Below, in pieces: positions 62,217 to 64,000 of a stretch of 64,000 nucleotides of DNA (its first letter is position 1; each line of letters starts with the position of its first letter). This stretch comes from Varroa destructor (Eukaryota; Arthropoda; Arachnida; Mesostigmata; Varroidae): the NCBI RefSeq assembly GCF_002443255.2, contig NW_019211458.1, forward strand, positions 39,007,897-39,071,896, read 5' to 3'. The position numbers and the translations under genes are program-made. The notes beneath the pieces were generated by a model. The model worked only from the letters and a program-made list of their open reading frames with translations. It was not told the origin of the DNA and did not search any database.

Positions 62217-62300
62217 CCTCTGCGAGCAGACGAAATTTTTCATCTCACCATCACTCGTTGCTTTTTATTAGTCCCTAATGCTAGCTGTATATCCGCTTAA
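62217..62300 (+). CDS. Possible short terminal exon
   Basis: Behind a strong acceptor (TTTGTTTACTTTTTCAG) a 27-codon frame runs to TAA, beginning PLRADEIFHLTITR. The phase fits the micro-exon at 61947-61959 and, through it, the donor at 55325. It has no homology and is very short, so it is only weakly supported. Confidence 0.13.
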   Translation, partial: PLRADEIFHLTITRCFLLVPNASCISA

Positions 62301-62692
62301 GAGAATATAAAAAAAAAGTTCAAAAAATAATTATTAGGCTATTACAATGTCGTTAAAGTATATGTTAACTCAGTAAAAGACTAGTAAGGTGTTTCGGCAA
62401 CGTCTTTATTCTCAGGTGGCGGAACGGAAGAACTGTGAGAGTGAGATAACATCCGATACACTTACTTTCATGAAGTTTACGGTTGGTTTAACTGTGCACT
62501 TGCTTTGACGGGCCCACGACCACTCGTCGGAAGCGGGGGTGCGTTTTGAATCTCTGATTTGGCTCGCACCCGCTCTGCAGCCACCACAAACGGAAGAGAA
62601 AAGGCGGGAAAAATTGGCCCGATTTCGGTGTTATAAAGTCTGGCTATCCGTGTTCAAGTCACGAGAGACCGACTCCAGGGCTGGTCCAAATT
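62301..62692. other. No gene seen
   Basis: AT-rich, then a GC-richer part from about 62500. The 69-codon plus frame at 62539-62748 crosses the hairpin that follows and is not supported. Confidence 0.45.
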
Positions 62693-62716
62693 GCCCCCGG
62701 GGTACCCTTCGGGGGC
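62693..62716. other. Strong GC-rich hairpin
   Basis: GCCCCCG and CGGGGGC pair perfectly. On the plus-strand RNA the inner GGG/CUU adds two G-U pairs and one G-C pair around a UACC loop, giving a 10-pair stem. No T run follows, so a terminator-like role is not suggested. Function unknown. Confidence 0.65.
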
Positions 62717-64000
62717 TAACAAGAGCGAAACATGGCTGCGCCGAATAAGGTCAGGGCGAGGGTCATAGTCGTTCCACTATACTGCCATCATTGTTTCCGG
62801 TGAATGATCCACCAGCTCTTCTTTATCAAATGAGCCACATGAGGCTGATGACGGATAAGTGCTTCGCAGTCCCAGTAACTCAATGGTGGTGCGCTGGTAT
62901 CCTCCAACAAGCTTCGTAGGCTGGAACAGCTCATTCAACAAGCATTAAATGACAGAAGATAAATCACAATGGTTCACCTTATGAAGGCCTCACGAGCGCC
63001 GATGATGACCGTGTTTTTATTGTCCTACAAACGCTGCGTATACTGATGCTATTATTAGTATTTGATAAAACGAACAAAGTGTGATTTACTTGACGCCACT
63101 TAATATACAGCCATTTGCAGTTTCGAGTTACATCCCGAAATATGTGTCCCGCAAAGCTTCAACAAATACTCGTTTACAAAGTCCATTGTAAAGAAAAAAT
63201 GAAGGAAAGTTACCTAAGCATCCATAGGATTTAATGCCGAAACAAATTCACAGAGGACTCTTTGTGCGAAACCTACAAAAGTTAGAACACGTGATATCGC
63301 TCTCCTCTACAATATAGTCAGTACGATGTATTTTATAAACAAATACATGCGTCCTCTGTGTGTAATGAAGATGCGAAATCTGTACGGTTACTGCCATCTC
63401 AGCTGATGTCTATGAGAACACAAGCGGGATTCATCGTAAAACAGGGCTGGGTCTGCGTTACGGGATAAGAACGCGGTAGGTAAAAATGGCAAACGTGCTC
63501 GTGTATCGGTTGCTACAAATGTTATACTCGACTATACTATCCAAATAGGGCGTCGTCGAACTAAAATATTGACCCGAAAACGTCCCGTGTTCCTAAACGC
63601 CCCACCACTTCCATAGGGTTTCTGCAGCTGTCCGTTGTCCTGCTACGATAACCACACCGCGATGAAGAGTTAACTAGCTAAGGACAGAGAAAACGCAAAT
63701 GAAAGAAAGGTATTGGTAGAGTGCGTATGGTGCTGTGGTGCAGAAACTTGTGAATTATTTAGCGCATCACCACCAGGGCGGCAGACTGTTGGTCGCTTGC
63801 TCTTTGTCCTAGCGACCAGCTAGGGCAGAAGGGCAGTTAGCCCGTAATGGCCTGCGATGCGACTTTCCTGCGGCATCTCGAATTGTCAGCAAGAAAACAT
63901 CGCACTGTGGGTGAGCGAAGAACGGGCTCGGATCCTATTCGCCGTCCAACAGTTGAAAGTACTATGTGAATGCATAGCGGGGGAAGGTAATTCAAGATGC
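62717..64000. other. No gene seen
   Basis: Mixed spacer to the window end without frames of note, repeats or recognised RNA genes. Confidence 0.55.

Noticed and set aside
1..64000. CRISPR arrays, bacterial operons, prophage genes and attachment sites
   Set aside because: No regularly spaced repeats, no closely packed ORFs and no ribosome-binding-site pattern. The window is eukaryotic in character.

Overview
This window reads as low-gene-density DNA from an animal nuclear genome. The absence of bacterial gene packing, AT-rich spacers broken by short GC-richer islands, many simple repeats (CAG, CGG, TA, CCCCA, poly-G, poly-T) and GT-AG splice-like signals all fit. An arthropod, perhaps a mite or tick, is my best guess, but nothing in the sequence proves it. 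No rRNA, tRNA, CRISPR array, intact transposon, long terminal repeat or recognisable viral gene was found.

No open frame exceeds about 150 codons on either strand, and that maximum is what chance allows in a window of this size and base composition. Every coding call is therefore a candidate exon, built from splice-site quality, intron phase, codon pattern (purine-N-pyrimidine bias) and protein-like character. None has a confident homologue, and confidences are deliberately low.

Layout. 0-10 kb: spacer with a GTT/GTC microsatellite, weak minus-strand frames near 4.8-5.05 and 6.8-7.0 kb, and a GC-rich island at 5.2-5.76 kb. 10.1-14.4 kb: the most gene-like zone, with a plus-strand terminal-exon candidate encoding one membrane span (10494-10736) and a three-exon minus-strand model ending in a membrane span (14256-12668). 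A plus-strand signal-peptide exon competes with that model at 13793-13925. 20.8-21.2 kb: a phase-compatible two-exon plus-strand ORF with an 88-base intron. 25.3-26.3 kb: a phase 1-1 minus-strand exon and neighbouring candidates. 33.4-34.6 kb: protein-like but interrupted frames, one with weak resemblance to the end of a MADF DNA-binding domain. 36.2-36.8 kb: a GC-rich island with a CTG/CAG repeat and the longest ORF. 41.5-41.8 kb: a minus-strand exon behind a very good acceptor. 45.8-46.0 kb: a plus-strand exon with a consensus donor. 48.5-48.95 kb: a minus-strand frame with a motif resembling farnesoic-acid O-methyltransferase (FAMeT) domains. 55.2-57.8 kb: a plus-strand two-exon model for a small protein with two hydrophobic segments.

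The rest looks intergenic or intronic. The candidates do not form a recognisable pathway or operon. I found no convincing new multi-gene system; the items most worth testing are the three spliced models and the RNA hairpins at 49.1 and 62.7 kb.
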